64,000 nucleotides of DNA from Leptospira biflexa serovar Patoc strain 'Patoc 1 (Paris)'. Its GTDB lineage: Bacteria > Spirochaetota > Leptospiria > Leptospirales > Leptospiraceae. Below, one piece after another: positions 37,081 through 46,328 of the stretch. Where the stretch lies: the NCBI RefSeq assembly GCF_000017685.1, contig NC_010602.1, forward strand, positions 434,001-498,000. The letters run 5' to 3'. The position numbers and the translations under genes were made by a program. The stretch's first letter is position 1, and the number at the start of each line of letters is the position of its first letter. The notes below the pieces were generated by a model that was not told where the DNA came from, did no database searches, and saw nothing but the letters and a program-made list of their open reading frames with translations.

Positions 37081-38088
37081 ATGCGCGCATTCGTTGTCCT
37101 GATTTTTGCCCTTTCCCTTGGGTTTTGTACCTCAGAGCCGGAAAAGAACCCAAACCGTGATCCTTACAGTTTGGAGACTCTTCTTTTTTTGGAGGAGGTT
37201 TTGCTTGATGTTTGGGAAAATCCTTCCGCAAAAGACGAAGCTATGTCCCGACTAAGATACGTTTGCCGAACAAAAGATACAGACGATGGGTATTTGTGTT
37301 ATATGTGGGGTCTTCTCGAATACCATCGTGGCAACTACGCGGATAGTTATACTGGATTTCGGAAAGCATTGGAAAAAAATCCAAACGACACCCTCTATAA
37401 AAATATGTTGCGTATTTCCGCAGAAAAGTCCGGAAATTTGGGTGATTTAAAGGCACATTCTTACGATGGTGAGGTCCTTGCCACCATTTCGGAATTGCAA
37501 AAACAGTGTAGGGAAAACCAATCTCCATCGCTTCCAACCTTTCAGTTTTTAATCGAACGAGGAGTATTTACCAAAGACTCGTTACGACACGGGAGTTTTG
37601 CCATTTGTTTTCAAAAATTAGCCCCTGACGAACAAATCGTACTCCAAAAACTGATCAAAAATCCGAATCTATCTTACAAAGAAAGATTGTTTGCGGACCA
37701 AATGAAATCAGATCCCTTTACCAAAATTTGGGATACTTCCAGTTACTATCGAGGTGAGTTGGGGAAAGAAATGGTGGGGGCTACCCCTGGGGCCGTTACG
37801 GCAACTGTCTCCTCAAATGCAGAGACAAATCCCAAAAATACGGGCAGTCACAATCGTTCCGAGACCCAAATCACACAAGCTTGGAGAAAAGTCAAACTGG
37901 CAATCCTCTCGGGGAATGAAGCCCAAGCCAAAGAAGCCCTGAGACAATTTTTAGCGGAAGTGCAGATTGTGAAACGGAAAGGCAAAACAGAAGCATTCAT
38001 GGCAACGGCTCTAGAACGAGCCGCCAAATTACTCATCGAACAAGACCCTCAGTTCACTCAGTTTCGTTCCCTAGCGAAAGAACTTTGA
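37081..38088 (+). CDS. putative lipoprotein with TPR-like region (335 aa)
   Basis: Starting at ATG 37081 gives MRAFVVLIFALSLGFC, a lipoprotein signal with the Cys at residue 16; the frame opens seven codons earlier at 37060 without changing the signal. A TPR-like stretch is seen at ~60-115 (YLCYMWGLLEYHRGNYADSY, FRKALEKNPNDTLYKNML) and a second helical repeat region near the C-terminus (EAQAKEALRQFLAEVQ), separated by a Thr/Asn-rich linker. It is divergent from the S41 protease and overlaps the 3' end of pdxJ by 35 bases. Role unknown. Confidence 0.75.
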   Translation: MRAFVVLIFALSLGFCTSEPEKNPNRDPYSLETLLFLEEVLLDVWENPSAKDEAMSRLRYVCRTKDTDDGYLCYMWGLLEYHRGNYADSYTGFRKALEKNPNDTLYKNMLRISAEKSGNLGDLKAHSYDGEVLATISELQKQCRENQSPSLPTFQFLIERGVFTKDSLRHGSFAICFQKLAPDEQIVLQKLIKNPNLSYKERLFADQMKSDPFTKIWDTSSYYRGELGKEMVGATPGAVTATVSSNAETNPKNTGSHNRSETQITQAWRKVKLAILSGNEAQAKEALRQFLAEVQIVKRKGKTEAFMATALERAAKLLIEQDPQFTQFRSLAKEL

Positions 38089-38836
38089 GATAGGATTTGA
38101 CTGTCGTTTCTAAACCATCCACTAAACTTTGGGCCATCAAACGATGCCCAATGGAAACTTCTTTTAAGTAAGGAAGTTTTGCAAACACTCGTAGATTATT
38201 GGTATCCAAATCGTGTCCCGCATTCACAGCTAACCCTAGTTTGTTTGCCTCAATGGCGGCTCTTTGGTAATCAGTGAAAATTTCTTTTCCTTTTTCTTCC
38301 GAAAGATCGAAAGCATGTGCAAAAGGACCTGTATAGAGTTCAATTCGTTCGGCACCAAGGGCAACCACTTGGTCATAAAACGTAAAATCGGTTTCCATAA
38401 ACAAAGAAACACGGATCCCTTCCTTTCGAATTGCCTCTACAATGGGTTTTAAGGTCGAAAACGTTTTTTGATCGGCAAATTGAAATCCATGATCCGAGGT
38501 GATTTCGCCTGGTTTCACGGGAACGAGAGTGGCTTGGTCTGGTTTTGCTTTGAGTACTAGGTCTAAAAAACGTTCACTTGGTTCGCCTTCTATATTGTAC
38601 TCTTTTTTAGAAATTCCTAATTTAGTAATTTTTTCGTTGTAAGTTCGTAAAAACTCCTGTAATTCGAATACATCTTGTTTGGTGATATGCCTTTCGTCCG
38701 AACGAGGGTGAACAGTGATCCCATGAGCACCTGAATCCAAGATGAGTTCTGACAGTTTCAGGACACTAGGAAGGGATCCTCCACGAGAATTGCGGAGAGT
38801 GGCGATCTTATTGACATTGACACTTAATTGGGTCAT
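38054..38836 (-). CDS. pdxJ: pyridoxine 5'-phosphate synthase PdxJ
   Basis: PdxJ condenses 1-deoxy-D-xylulose 5-phosphate with 3-amino-2-oxopropyl phosphate to make pyridoxine 5'-phosphate, the last ring-forming step of the DXP-dependent B6 pathway. The TIM-barrel protein starts with the family N-terminus MTQLSVNVNKIATLRNSRGG, so ATG 38836 is preferred over 38857. Active-site regions include ITVHPRSDERHI, GEPSERFL, and AVNAGHDLDTNNLR near the end. The 3' end overlaps the convergent lipoprotein gene. No other pdx gene is in the window. Confidence 0.95.
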   Translation of the reverse strand: MTQLSVNVNKIATLRNSRGGSLPSVLKLSELILDSGAHGITVHPRSDERHITKQDVFELQEFLRTYNEKITKLGISKKEYNIEGEPSERFLDLVLKAKPDQATLVPVKPGEITSDHGFQFADQKTFSTLKPIVEAIRKEGIRVSLFMETDFTFYDQVVALGAERIELYTGPFAHAFDLSEEKGKEIFTDYQRAAIEANKLGLAVNAGHDLDTNNLRVFAKLPYLKEVSIGHRLMAQSLVDGLETTVKSYLKVLSLGNETE

Positions 38837-38940
38837 AGGAAAAAAAAAACTTTTCATTAATTTTCATCCAGGAGAAAACCGTCCAATTTCAAAAAGGTTG
38901 TCCCGTAACGGGGATTTCCAAAACTGTCAAAAGTACGTTT

Positions 38941-39444
38941 ATGGTCGCAAAAAAAGCAGCAAAGAAGCAGGCTCCTCCCAAAAAAAAGGTCGTAGCCAAG
39001 GAAAAACCGAGTAAGGACGCCAAGTCCTCTTCCCCGAAGGAAGATAAAAAAAAGACCGTAGTTGGGTCGAAAGTCCCTGCTACCAAGGGGAAGGCTGTAC
39101 CAGCTCCAAAAACTGCTACAGCTACCAAGGAGAAACCGACCCCACAAACCAAAGCGCCTGCTGTAAAAATTGATCCGAACAATCCATTAGGAAAGAAGTT
39201 CAATTGTTACTCTTGCGGAACGAAGTTTTATGATTTGAATAAACCAGAAAAAAAATGCCCTAAATGTGGATCAGACCAGTTGGCAAAACCAGCAATCAAA
39301 TCCCGCATGGCAGCCATCCGTAGTTCGGAATACGAAGTGGAAGAAGAGGAAGAACCAGTCATTGAAGATGATGAACTCTTAGAAGAAACGGAAGAATTGG
39401 AAGAGGCCGAAGAAGAGGAGGTCGTTGCCGAGGAAGAGGAGTGA
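38941..39444 (+). CDS. FYDLN zinc-ribbon protein with lysine-rich head and acidic tail
   Basis: The 167 residues split into three parts. The first ~78 are a Lys/Ala/Pro/Thr-rich, histone-H1-like tail (KKAAKKQAPPKKKVVAKEKP). Residues ~79-115 are a FYDLN-type zinc ribbon with two Cys pairs (YSCGTKFYDLNKPEKKCPKC). The rest is strongly acidic (EEEEEPVIEDDELLEETEEL). The ribbon matches the short FYDLN-acid family, whose function is unknown. A basic tail, zinc ribbon and acidic tail suggest a nucleic-acid or protein-binding factor (inference). The TGA stop overlaps the GTG start of miaA. Confidence 0.85.
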   Translation: MVAKKAAKKQAPPKKKVVAKEKPSKDAKSSSPKEDKKKTVVGSKVPATKGKAVPAPKTATATKEKPTPQTKAPAVKIDPNNPLGKKFNCYSCGTKFYDLNKPEKKCPKCGSDQLAKPAIKSRMAAIRSSEYEVEEEEEPVIEDDELLEETEELEEAEEEEVVAEEEE

Positions 39445-40331
39445 TCCTTCCCATCCTTGGTGGACCCACCGGTTCTGGAAAAACTTCCCTCACACAAGTC
39501 CTAGACCCAAAACGTTTCGAAATTGTTTCTTTTGACTCACGCCAAGTCTACCGGGACCTTCCGGTAGGCACAACGGCACCCACTCCCGAAGAGTGTTCTA
39601 CGATTCGACATTGGCTCATTGGTTTTTTAAATGCCAACGAGTCCATCAATGCCAACCAGTTTTCCCTTTTAGCCCGCAATGCCATTGCTGACATCCAAAG
39701 TCGTGGAAAAATTCCTTTTCTCTTAGGAGGGACTGGTTTTTACCTACGAGCTTTTTTACTCGGAATGTATCCCGTACCAACTGTACCCAAAGAAACAAAA
39801 GACTATGTATTCACACTTCCTTTGGAAGAGGCAAGGTCTCAACTCCTGGCCAAAGATCCAAAGGCCATGGAATCTCTTTCCGACCAAGATGGATACCGCA
39901 TCAAACGTGCTTTGGAAGTTGTACTCACAGGAGTTTTGTGGTCAGATGTTTCCAAAGAAACTGTGGGAGGGTTTTGGAAAGACAATCCAGAAGTGAAAAT
40001 CGTTGGTCATTGGTTGGATTGGCCCAGGGAAATTCTGTACCAACGCATCAACACTCGAGTGGAAACGATCATCAGAGGTATGTTAGAGGAAACGAAAGAA
40101 GTTTTATCCAAGTATGGTCCTGACTGTCCAGGGTTACGAACCTTAGGTTACAATTTTGCGCTTGCATTCCTAAATGGAATGATAGACAGTAATACATTCA
40201 TTGAACAGCTGGCGCAAAGTCACAGAAATTATGCAAAAAGGCAAATCACTTGGTTCAAAAAAGAATCATTCCTTTCGCCCATTTCTTATGATGCCGCTGT
40301 CCAATTGTATACAAATATAGAACAAAGATAG
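39441..40331 (+). CDS. miaA: tRNA dimethylallyltransferase MiaA
   Basis: MiaA transfers a dimethylallyl group to A37 of tRNAs that read U-starting codons. The 296 residues include the P-loop ILGGPTGSGKTSL at the very N-terminus, SFDSRQVYRDLPVGTTAPTP, LLGGTGFYLRAFL, and the C-terminal RNYAKRQITWFKKE. Translation starts at GTG 39441 inside the stop of the FYDLN gene (GTGA), indicating coupling. hfq follows after 21 bases, the common miaA-hfq order in bacteria. Confidence 0.96.
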   Translation: MILPILGGPTGSGKTSLTQVLDPKRFEIVSFDSRQVYRDLPVGTTAPTPEECSTIRHWLIGFLNANESINANQFSLLARNAIADIQSRGKIPFLLGGTGFYLRAFLLGMYPVPTVPKETKDYVFTLPLEEARSQLLAKDPKAMESLSDQDGYRIKRALEVVLTGVLWSDVSKETVGGFWKDNPEVKIVGHWLDWPREILYQRINTRVETIIRGMLEETKEVLSKYGPDCPGLRTLGYNFALAFLNGMIDSNTFIEQLAQSHRNYAKRQITWFKKESFLSPISYDAAVQLYTNIEQR

Positions 40332-40352
40332 AGAGAACACTCGGGATTTCCA

Positions 40353-40604
40353 ATGTCGGCAAAAAATAACATCCAAGACCAACTTTTAAATACAGCAAGA
40401 AAAGAGAAAATTGATCTCACCATCTACCTGTTAAATGGAGTGCCCTTAAAAGGAAAGGTTGTCAGTTTTGACAATTTCACCATCATTTTAGAAAACGAAA
40501 ACAAACAGAATTTGGTCTATAAACATGCCATTTCGACTATCATCCCAGCAAAACCAATCAAACTTCATAGCGAGGAAACTCCAAAGGAAGCGGGTGGAGT
40601 ATAA
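40353..40604 (+). CDS. hfq: RNA chaperone Hfq
   Basis: Hfq is a hexameric Sm-like ring that helps sRNAs pair with mRNAs. The 83 residues have the Sm1 motif ([20 protein letters not shown]) and the Sm2 motif ([12 protein letters not shown], with the proximal-face KHA). The N-terminus ([15 protein letters not shown]) is the usual helix, and the C-terminal tail is short. It is downstream of miaA with a short gap, as in many Gram-negatives. Confidence 0.96.
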   Translation: MSAKNNIQDQLLNTARKEKIDLTIYLLNGVPLKGKVVSFDNFTIILENENKQNLVYKHAISTIIPAKPIKLHSEETPKEAGGV

Positions 40605-40656
40605 TTCTTTTCTAGTTTTCCTCTTTTTCCCTTTCTAAATTCTGGTTCCAAACCCT

Positions 40657-41727
40657 ATGGCGAAATTACCAAAAGAAACCCCTGTGGTTCTGATTATGGC
40701 GGGAGGAAAGGGGGAGAGGTTCTGGCCTCGTTCCCGCACCAACTCCCCAAAACAGCTCCAAAAAGTATATTCCAACAAAACTCTCTTACGTGAGACCATT
40801 GACCGGGCCCTTACTATCACGTCACTTGATCGCATTTACATTGGGACCAATGCCACACTTAAGGCTGAGATTCTAAAAAAAGACCCTAAGTTTCCCTCGG
40901 GAAATTTTATCATCGAACCAGAAGGGAAAAACACAGCTCCCATCATTGCCCTCTCTGCTCTTTATTTCCAAAAAAAATATGGGAACCCCAATCTTATTGT
41001 CCTTTCTGCGGATGCCTTCATTGATCCCGTCAAAGAATTTACAAAAACCATCGAACAAGCATTGTATGAAACTGAAAATGGGATGGTTTTACTTGGCGTC
41101 AAACCTAACCGGCCAGAAGTAGGGTATGGTTATATCAGTACTGGCAAACCAACTGATGTTGGTTATACGGTAAAAGCATTCTTTGAAAAACCAGATTTCA
41201 AAACGGCACTCAAATACATCAAAAAAAAGAATTTTTATTGGAACCCTGGGATCTTTCTTTTCCGAACCGAAACGATTTTATCCGAACTGGAACGACATGC
41301 GCCACATATTTTGGGACCCCTCAAAAATGGATTTCCATTTAAGAGTTTTGGAGACTTGAAGTCGGCCTTCCAAATGTTACCTTCGGAAGCCATCGACACT
41401 GCCATTATGGAAAAATCGAATCGCATTCGGATGGTGGAAGCCACATTCAATTGGGATGATGTGGGATCTTGGATGTCCCTTGAACGTATTTTACCTGGTG
41501 ACAAAGAAAAAAACCACCACCAAGGAAAAGAAGTTCTCTACCATAAAGCTTCGGGCAATATTTCTTCCGTGCAAAAAGAGCTCATTGCTTTCCTTGGTGT
41601 GAAAGATCTCATCGTAGTAGAAGAACCTGATGTCCTCCTTGTGACTTCAAGAGAGGGTGTGAGTGAGATCAAAGCGATGTTATCCAATATGCGGAAAAAT
41701 AAAGTTTTACAAAAGTACCTCGACTAG
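40657..41727 (+). CDS. manC: mannose-1-phosphate guanylyltransferase
   Basis: This enzyme makes GDP-mannose from mannose-1-phosphate and GTP for glycan synthesis. The 356-residue nucleotidyltransferase carries the pyrophosphorylase signature [20 protein letters not shown] (~11-30), followed by [37 protein letters not shown] and [10 protein letters not shown]. There is no C-terminal phosphomannose isomerase domain, so it is the short GMP type. It lies in the miaA-hfq run and may be co-transcribed (52-base gap). Confidence 0.92.
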   Translation: MAKLPKETPVVLIMAGGKGERFWPRSRTNSPKQLQKVYSNKTLLRETIDRALTITSLDRIYIGTNATLKAEILKKDPKFPSGNFIIEPEGKNTAPIIALSALYFQKKYGNPNLIVLSADAFIDPVKEFTKTIEQALYETENGMVLLGVKPNRPEVGYGYISTGKPTDVGYTVKAFFEKPDFKTALKYIKKKNFYWNPGIFLFRTETILSELERHAPHILGPLKNGFPFKSFGDLKSAFQMLPSEAIDTAIMEKSNRIRMVEATFNWDDVGSWMSLERILPGDKEKNHHQGKEVLYHKASGNISSVQKELIAFLGVKDLIVVEEPDVLLVTSREGVSEIKAMLSNMRKNKVLQKYLD

Positions 41728-41764
41728 AAATTTGACAGAACAGGCTTGATATAAGGAGGAAGGA

Positions 41765-41857
41765 ATGCCTTCCGGAAAAAAGAGAAAGCGTAGAAAAATC
41801 GCAACACACAAACGTAAGAAAAAACGCAGAGCCAACAGACACAAAAAGAAGAAATAA
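41765..41857 (+). CDS. 30-residue COX24/AURKAIP1 (mS38-like) basic peptide
   Basis: This very short, strongly basic frame (MPSGKKRKRRKIATHKRKKK, then RRANRHKKKK) follows a strong AAGGAGG seven to eight bases before the ATG. It matches the small bacterial proteins with the COX24_C/AURKAIP1 domain, relatives of the mitochondrial ribosomal protein mS38, recognised by the HK-R-K-K-R-x-x-R-x-x-H/K-K-K pattern. A ribosome-associated role is inferred from that relation. It lies 37 bases after the guanylyltransferase gene and is easily missed because of its size. Confidence 0.85.
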   Translation: MPSGKKRKRRKIATHKRKKKRRANRHKKKK

Positions 41858-41898
41858 TCTTTCTTCAGTGACTTACTGTTTCCTCCGATAGATTTGTT

Positions 41899-42636
41899 AT
41901 GAAACAAGTCTGGAGGAAACAGAAACCCCGCACCCCCGGTTTCATCCGAGCATTTACCATGGAAACACCTCTCGGGGATGTCCTGGAGGCTGAGTTTAAT
42001 TTTCACGAACGACTCGTTCGTTTATCTGTCGAGATCAAAGAAGAGAAAGGACGTATGTACGGAGCCACCGTGAAAAACGGAACTGTACAATCCGAGAAGG
42101 ATATCACTTCTGGACGTGCCTACCCAGTCTTTCGAAAGATTTGGCCATTCCGCGAATACTTCAGTTCCCTCCCTGACAAAGACATGTTGGTTAGTATTGG
42201 CGGAGCGTATGAAATTTACCCTCCGTTCCAACCAGAAGTATCCGAAAAAAAACGAAACGCACGTGGACCAATGGAGTCAGCACTCTTTCCCTCCACGCGG
42301 TATGATTCCATCTTTGGGATTGTCCGTGAGACAAGGTTCCAACGTTGGAGAAGGGAACGAAGAGAGGCTAGAGAAGCGCGAGGATCGCTCTGGACACGTT
42401 TCAAACGTAGGGTCTGGGGAGATTTGCAAGATATCTGTCTCGGCGTCGGATTTGGATGTTTGGTCTATTATGTATATTATGATTATGTCGTATTAGGTCT
42501 CAGTCTGGGAATCTTAGGGATGGTCGCAGGACTTCTGGATTTTCTTGTGAGAAAACGATCTGTCTTAATGACAAAAGTGTTGTCATTTCTCAGTTTCGGT
42601 TCATATTTTTTCTACAACGGCTACGTCTATTTCTAG
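41899..42636 (+). CDS. uncharacterised protein with C-terminal membrane helices (245 aa)
   Basis: The N-terminal ~125 residues are soluble and beta-rich. An arginine-rich helix follows ([20 protein letters not shown], ~150), then two to three hydrophobic helices (~185-245: [39 protein letters not shown]). No family is recognised. It sits between the COX24-like gene and cheW on the same strand, 20 bases before cheW. Confidence 0.7.
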   Translation: MKQVWRKQKPRTPGFIRAFTMETPLGDVLEAEFNFHERLVRLSVEIKEEKGRMYGATVKNGTVQSEKDITSGRAYPVFRKIWPFREYFSSLPDKDMLVSIGGAYEIYPPFQPEVSEKKRNARGPMESALFPSTRYDSIFGIVRETRFQRWRRERREAREARGSLWTRFKRRVWGDLQDICLGVGFGCLVYYVYYDYVVLGLSLGILGMVAGLLDFLVRKRSVLMTKVLSFLSFGSYFFYNGYVYF

Positions 42637-42656
42637 ACGTAGTAGTAGAAATTGAT

Positions 42657-43133
42657 ATGGCAAAAGAAACATCCCAAGCAAACCAATTCATTCATGAACA
42701 ATACATCATTTTCAATTTGGGCGATGAAGAATATGCCATCCCCATCACAATTGTAGAAGAAATTGTCAAAATCACAAACCTAATCCGTGTTCCACAATCA
42801 AAGAGTTACTTTGCAGGGATCATGGACATCCGAGGCAAAGTGGTTCGGATGATAGACCTTGCCAAACGTTTGAATATCAAAAATGTAAACGAAGCGGCAG
42901 ACCGTGCGATTGTGATCAATGTCTCTGGCAAATCGATTGGAGTGATCGTGGACAAAGTGTCCCATGTCGTTCATTTCCCTGCCAACCAAGTCGACCCACC
43001 ACCACCTTCGGTGAAAGGGATTTCTTCTCGTTACATCACAGGAGTCGGGAAAAAAGACAACCGCTTCATTATCCTCATTGATATTGAAAAAATCCTGACA
43101 GTAGAAGAAATTACGGAACTGGCCACCGTTTAA
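42657..43133 (+). CDS. cheW: chemotaxis coupling protein CheW
   Basis: CheW links chemoreceptors to the CheA kinase. The 158 residues form a single CheW domain: [20 protein letters not shown], the receptor-binding motif [20 protein letters not shown], and [20 protein letters not shown]. No kinase domain is attached. It is followed by phoU after 33 bases rather than by other che genes, so it is an orphan CheW, possibly serving the receptors at 23793 or 44194. Confidence 0.95.
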   Translation: MAKETSQANQFIHEQYIIFNLGDEEYAIPITIVEEIVKITNLIRVPQSKSYFAGIMDIRGKVVRMIDLAKRLNIKNVNEAADRAIVINVSGKSIGVIVDKVSHVVHFPANQVDPPPPSVKGISSRYITGVGKKDNRFIILIDIEKILTVEEITELATV

Positions 43134-43166
43134 CTTTGGCAGATGAAATTTGTTTGAAGAAATACA

Positions 43167-43883
43167 ATGATCATCTCTAAATTTTATTACCTACGAAAAA
43201 ACTTATACTCGATGGCAGAACTTGTTTTGGAACAAGTGATCCTCCTCAGTGAAGCATTAGAAGCAGATGATTATGAACAAGCTCTCAATATTGTGGAACG
43301 TGATGACCTCATTGATGATTTGGAAAAGGAAAATGATAACCTATCCCAAAATGCCATTTTAGAAGCCGTGAGTAACCGCAACATCTTAGGGATGGGGGAT
43401 GTGGACAATGGCATCGTATTAAAAAAAGACCCCCTTCGTTTTGCCCTCTCGGCGATCCGGATCACAAGGAATATGGAACGTATGGGTGACCAGGTGGTGA
43501 ACTGTGCGGATGTGTTCCGGCATCAAACCATTCGCAAAGGCCTATTCAAAAACGAAGAACCAATGACTTTAATTTTATCTCGAGTCACCACTCTTGCGGG
43601 TATGGCGATAGAATCCCTCGTCGAAGAAAAAGAACGTTTCATGGGAAGTGTGAATTCTTTAGAAGATGAGTTGAACGAACTTTGTGACCAAGCATTCAAA
43701 AAGTATCGGTCGGTTCCCGATATGGAGAAACAAGAATTTGCAGACGTATACCGAATCATTCTCGCATTAGAAAGGTTAGGTGACTATGCCGTGAATGTTG
43801 CGGAAGAACTTGTTCGTCTGAATACCGGAAAAGACATCCGCCATTTGGAAAACGTAAAGTCGAAACCTACTTTATATCCATAA
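43167..43883 (+). CDS. phoU: PhoU-like phosphate signalling protein
   Basis: This helical PhoU-family protein usually restrains phosphate uptake and PhoR signalling. The 238 residues contain two PhoU three-helix repeats. The metal-site E/D-rich motifs are visible ([20 protein letters not shown] and [20 protein letters not shown]). Pst transporter and PhoBR genes are not adjacent, so its target is unclear. It is probably co-transcribed with cheW. Confidence 0.9.
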   Translation: MIISKFYYLRKNLYSMAELVLEQVILLSEALEADDYEQALNIVERDDLIDDLEKENDNLSQNAILEAVSNRNILGMGDVDNGIVLKKDPLRFALSAIRITRNMERMGDQVVNCADVFRHQTIRKGLFKNEEPMTLILSRVTTLAGMAIESLVEEKERFMGSVNSLEDELNELCDQAFKKYRSVPDMEKQEFADVYRIILALERLGDYAVNVAEELVRLNTGKDIRHLENVKSKPTLYP

Positions 43884-44154
43884 ACTAGATTCTAAAAAAT
43901 TGTTTAAATCGTTCCAAGGATGGTTTGATATCCCCCATCGATTACCGATTAGATGAAAAATTGATCTTTTTTAAAAACAATTTCAGCCTAAAATAGAAAT
44001 CAAATACAGTCCTTGAAATTTTTGCTTAGCAAGCCGGTTGAGAAACAAATGTCCGATGTTTGAAAAGATTGTATTTAAGTTTGGATGTATTGGTCTTATG
44101 GTATCTACTCATATCATAAGATCAAGGAATTCGAATCAAAAGATTAAATTCATT
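43884..44154. other. non-coding leader between phoU and the chemoreceptor
   Basis: No gene is seen. The part nearest the chemoreceptor contains a 10-bp imperfect hairpin (44095-44120), and a second perfect hairpin lies just beyond (44155-44193). The first ~200 bases hold no recognisable signal, and no convincing promoter could be picked. Confidence 0.4.
44095..44120 (+). promoter_or_regulatory. inverted repeat in the leader of the second chemoreceptor
   Basis: CTTATGGTAT, loop CTACTC, ATATCATAAG form a 10-bp stem with a single G-U or mismatch, 74 bases before the ATG. It could be an operator palindrome or an RNA hairpin. Confidence 0.45.
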
Positions 44155-44193
44155 TGACAGAGGAATTAGAATCCTTTTAAAATTCCTCTGTCA
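44155..44193 (+). promoter_or_regulatory. perfect 13-bp hairpin abutting the chemoreceptor start codon
   Basis: TGACAGAGGAATT (44155-44167) and AATTCCTCTGTCA (44181-44193) pair perfectly around a 13-base loop, and the start ATG begins at the next base. The only Shine-Dalgarno-like word nearby (AGAGGA) is inside the 5' arm, too far from the ATG unless the hairpin is considered, and it is paired in the stem. This would control ribosome access, or a later start codon is used. Confidence 0.6.
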
Positions 44194-45969
44194 ATGAAAC
44201 CAAAAGAAATTATTTCCAAACCAAAATCAAAAAGTTTTTTCCTAGTTTATACACTCTTTACCAATTTGGATCCATTTTTATTCTTTGTAGGGATATTTCT
44301 TATTTTTGGTTGGGCAAATTTTGCATCCTTTATTAAAATTTTACTCTACTTAGCACCCCCCATTATAGGATTTCACTCGCTTCTGTTTTTTCTGAAACAT
44401 AAAGAGTTTAAAAAACTATTATATCGTCCAGAAGAGATCCCCTATACTGAAAAAGAACTCAATATCATTCGCAAACTTTCCAAAAATGGAGCACTCAATA
44501 TTCTTTCTACGAATGTGGGGGGACCTATTCTCACAATGGTCCTTGCTTACCATTTTGGTATGGTAAGATCTTATGGTGAAGTCGTGTTTCTTTCTTTGTT
44601 AGGTGTATTACTTGCGATGGCAATTTCTTCTTTTTTCTACGTTTATGTTGAGCAAAGAATGTATGATGTTTACAATCAATTGAAACTCAAACCTCTCAGT
44701 TTGTTTGCTAATTTATTTTTCCCTATTTTTTCTACATTTGTGATCGAATACTTTTTGTTTTCATTTTACATCTATTCACAATTTCGAAGTCATGTTGATG
44801 TCAACCAATTACAATTGATCTGTATTGGATTGAGTTTTTTCATAATATTGATCATTTCTTTATTGTTTTTTGTTCTATGGAAATTGACAGGTAATACATC
44901 AGCAACCATCCGAGATGTATCCGATATCTTGAAATCTTTCGCCGAAGGTGATTTACGTTCTGATGTTCGAATCAATGAAACTCGAAATGAAATTGGTGTA
45001 ATCTCTCTCTATTTAGAAGAAGCAAAAACAAAACTCAATCGCCTATTGACTTCAATTATAAACCATTCTTCCAAAATCCAATTAGAAGCAAAAACGTTAG
45101 AAGGTTTATCAAGTGAGTCAGCAGAACATTCACAAGTTCAAGCTGCTTCTTTAGAAGAGGTTGCTGCAGCATTAGAAGAAAATGGGTCATCCATCAATGG
45201 AATTTATTCGGATGCTTTAGAACAAAAAAAATTAACGGCCGCTACAAATGAATCCATTGAACATTTATTTACAATATCATCCAGTGTGAAAGATATTTCG
45301 CTTCATGCCAAAGAGAAGGCAGACTCGGTAGAATCTGAAGTAATCAAAAGTGGAAAATCAATTACAAGTGCAATCCAATCCATAGAAGAAGTAGACAAAA
45401 ATGCAGTTGAAATTGGAAAAATTTTGGAGATCATAAAAGATATTTCGGAACAAGTCAACTTACTTGCGTTAAATGCTTCAATTGAGGCAGCTCGTGCTGG
45501 TGATATGGGAAGAGGATTTGCTGTGGTTGCTTCCGAAGTGGGAAAACTCGCCGAAAGAACCGCATCTTCTACAAAAACCATATCAGATCTTATCAAACGA
45601 GTTTCCATTTCAACTCATATGTCGGTTGATTCTGTAAAATCTGCGAGCGAGACATTCCGTTATCTATCAGAAAGTGTCATCGAGATCATCAATAATATAG
45701 ATAAGGTAAACCAAGCCAATTTAGAACAAATCACAGAAGTGGAAGAAATTAGAAAACAATCGGAAAATATAGTCAATAGGTCCTCTTCTGTTTCGTTTGC
45801 AACGGAAGAACAAAAAAAAGTAAATGAAGAGATGGGAACGTCCGTCCATCATTTGGCAAATGATACAGCAAAATTATCGATGATGTCTGAAAAAACAGCT
45901 AAATCATCGGCTGAATTAAATTCTCTCATTGTCGAATTGAACAAAGAATTATCTTTGTTTAAATTATGA
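44194..45969 (+). CDS. methyl-accepting chemotaxis protein with multi-helix membrane domain (591 aa)
   Basis: This chemoreceptor-type protein has an N-terminal half of about six membrane helices (residues ~25-230) rather than a periplasmic sensor. It is followed by a HAMP-like segment ([20 protein letters not shown], ~245) and the signalling coiled coil with tip [20 protein letters not shown] (~418). The membrane domain may sense lipid, membrane state or an intramembrane ligand (inference). The stop overlaps the next start (ATGA), so the 107-residue protein is coupled to it. Two hairpins lie in its leader. Confidence 0.92.
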   Translation: MKPKEIISKPKSKSFFLVYTLFTNLDPFLFFVGIFLIFGWANFASFIKILLYLAPPIIGFHSLLFFLKHKEFKKLLYRPEEIPYTEKELNIIRKLSKNGALNILSTNVGGPILTMVLAYHFGMVRSYGEVVFLSLLGVLLAMAISSFFYVYVEQRMYDVYNQLKLKPLSLFANLFFPIFSTFVIEYFLFSFYIYSQFRSHVDVNQLQLICIGLSFFIILIISLLFFVLWKLTGNTSATIRDVSDILKSFAEGDLRSDVRINETRNEIGVISLYLEEAKTKLNRLLTSIINHSSKIQLEAKTLEGLSSESAEHSQVQAASLEEVAAALEENGSSINGIYSDALEQKKLTAATNESIEHLFTISSSVKDISLHAKEKADSVESEVIKSGKSITSAIQSIEEVDKNAVEIGKILEIIKDISEQVNLLALNASIEAARAGDMGRGFAVVASEVGKLAERTASSTKTISDLIKRVSISTHMSVDSVKSASETFRYLSESVIEIINNIDKVNQANLEQITEVEEIRKQSENIVNRSSSVSFATEEQKKVNEEMGTSVHHLANDTAKLSMMSEKTAKSSAELNSLIVELNKELSLFKL

Positions 45970-46289
45970 TCTCTGCAACATTTCTATTCAAACAATTTGC
46001 TTCTGATCCAGTATTTGAGTCCTTAGACCAATCTATCGAGAATTTTGTAACCAACCATCCTGAATATTTAGGAAGAGACCAATGGTCTAACCAGGAAAAA
46101 GGAATTTTAGCCGTTGTGTACTACTTCAAATCCGAAAAAGGATTGGAAGCCTTAAAAGATTTTTCTGATCATAAGACTGCCAAATTGAATCATGCTCAGT
46201 GGTATGAGGGTTACCAAGTGATTATCTCACAAGTTATAAAATCATATGGGAATGGTAAGTTAGAACATGTAACCAATCGCAAATTGTAA
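45966..46289 (+). CDS. small soluble protein coupled to the chemoreceptor (107 aa)
   Basis: The protein has no signal or membrane helix and is mostly helical ([40 protein letters not shown]). It begins inside the stop of the chemoreceptor gene (ATGA), suggesting balanced expression and a shared function. No family is recognised. Confidence 0.65.
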   Translation: MISATFLFKQFASDPVFESLDQSIENFVTNHPEYLGRDQWSNQEKGILAVVYYFKSEKGLEALKDFSDHKTAKLNHAQWYEGYQVIISQVIKSYGNGKLEHVTNRKL

Positions 46290-46328
46290 AAAAATCCGTC
46301 GATATCATTTCGAAATTGTATGAATAAC

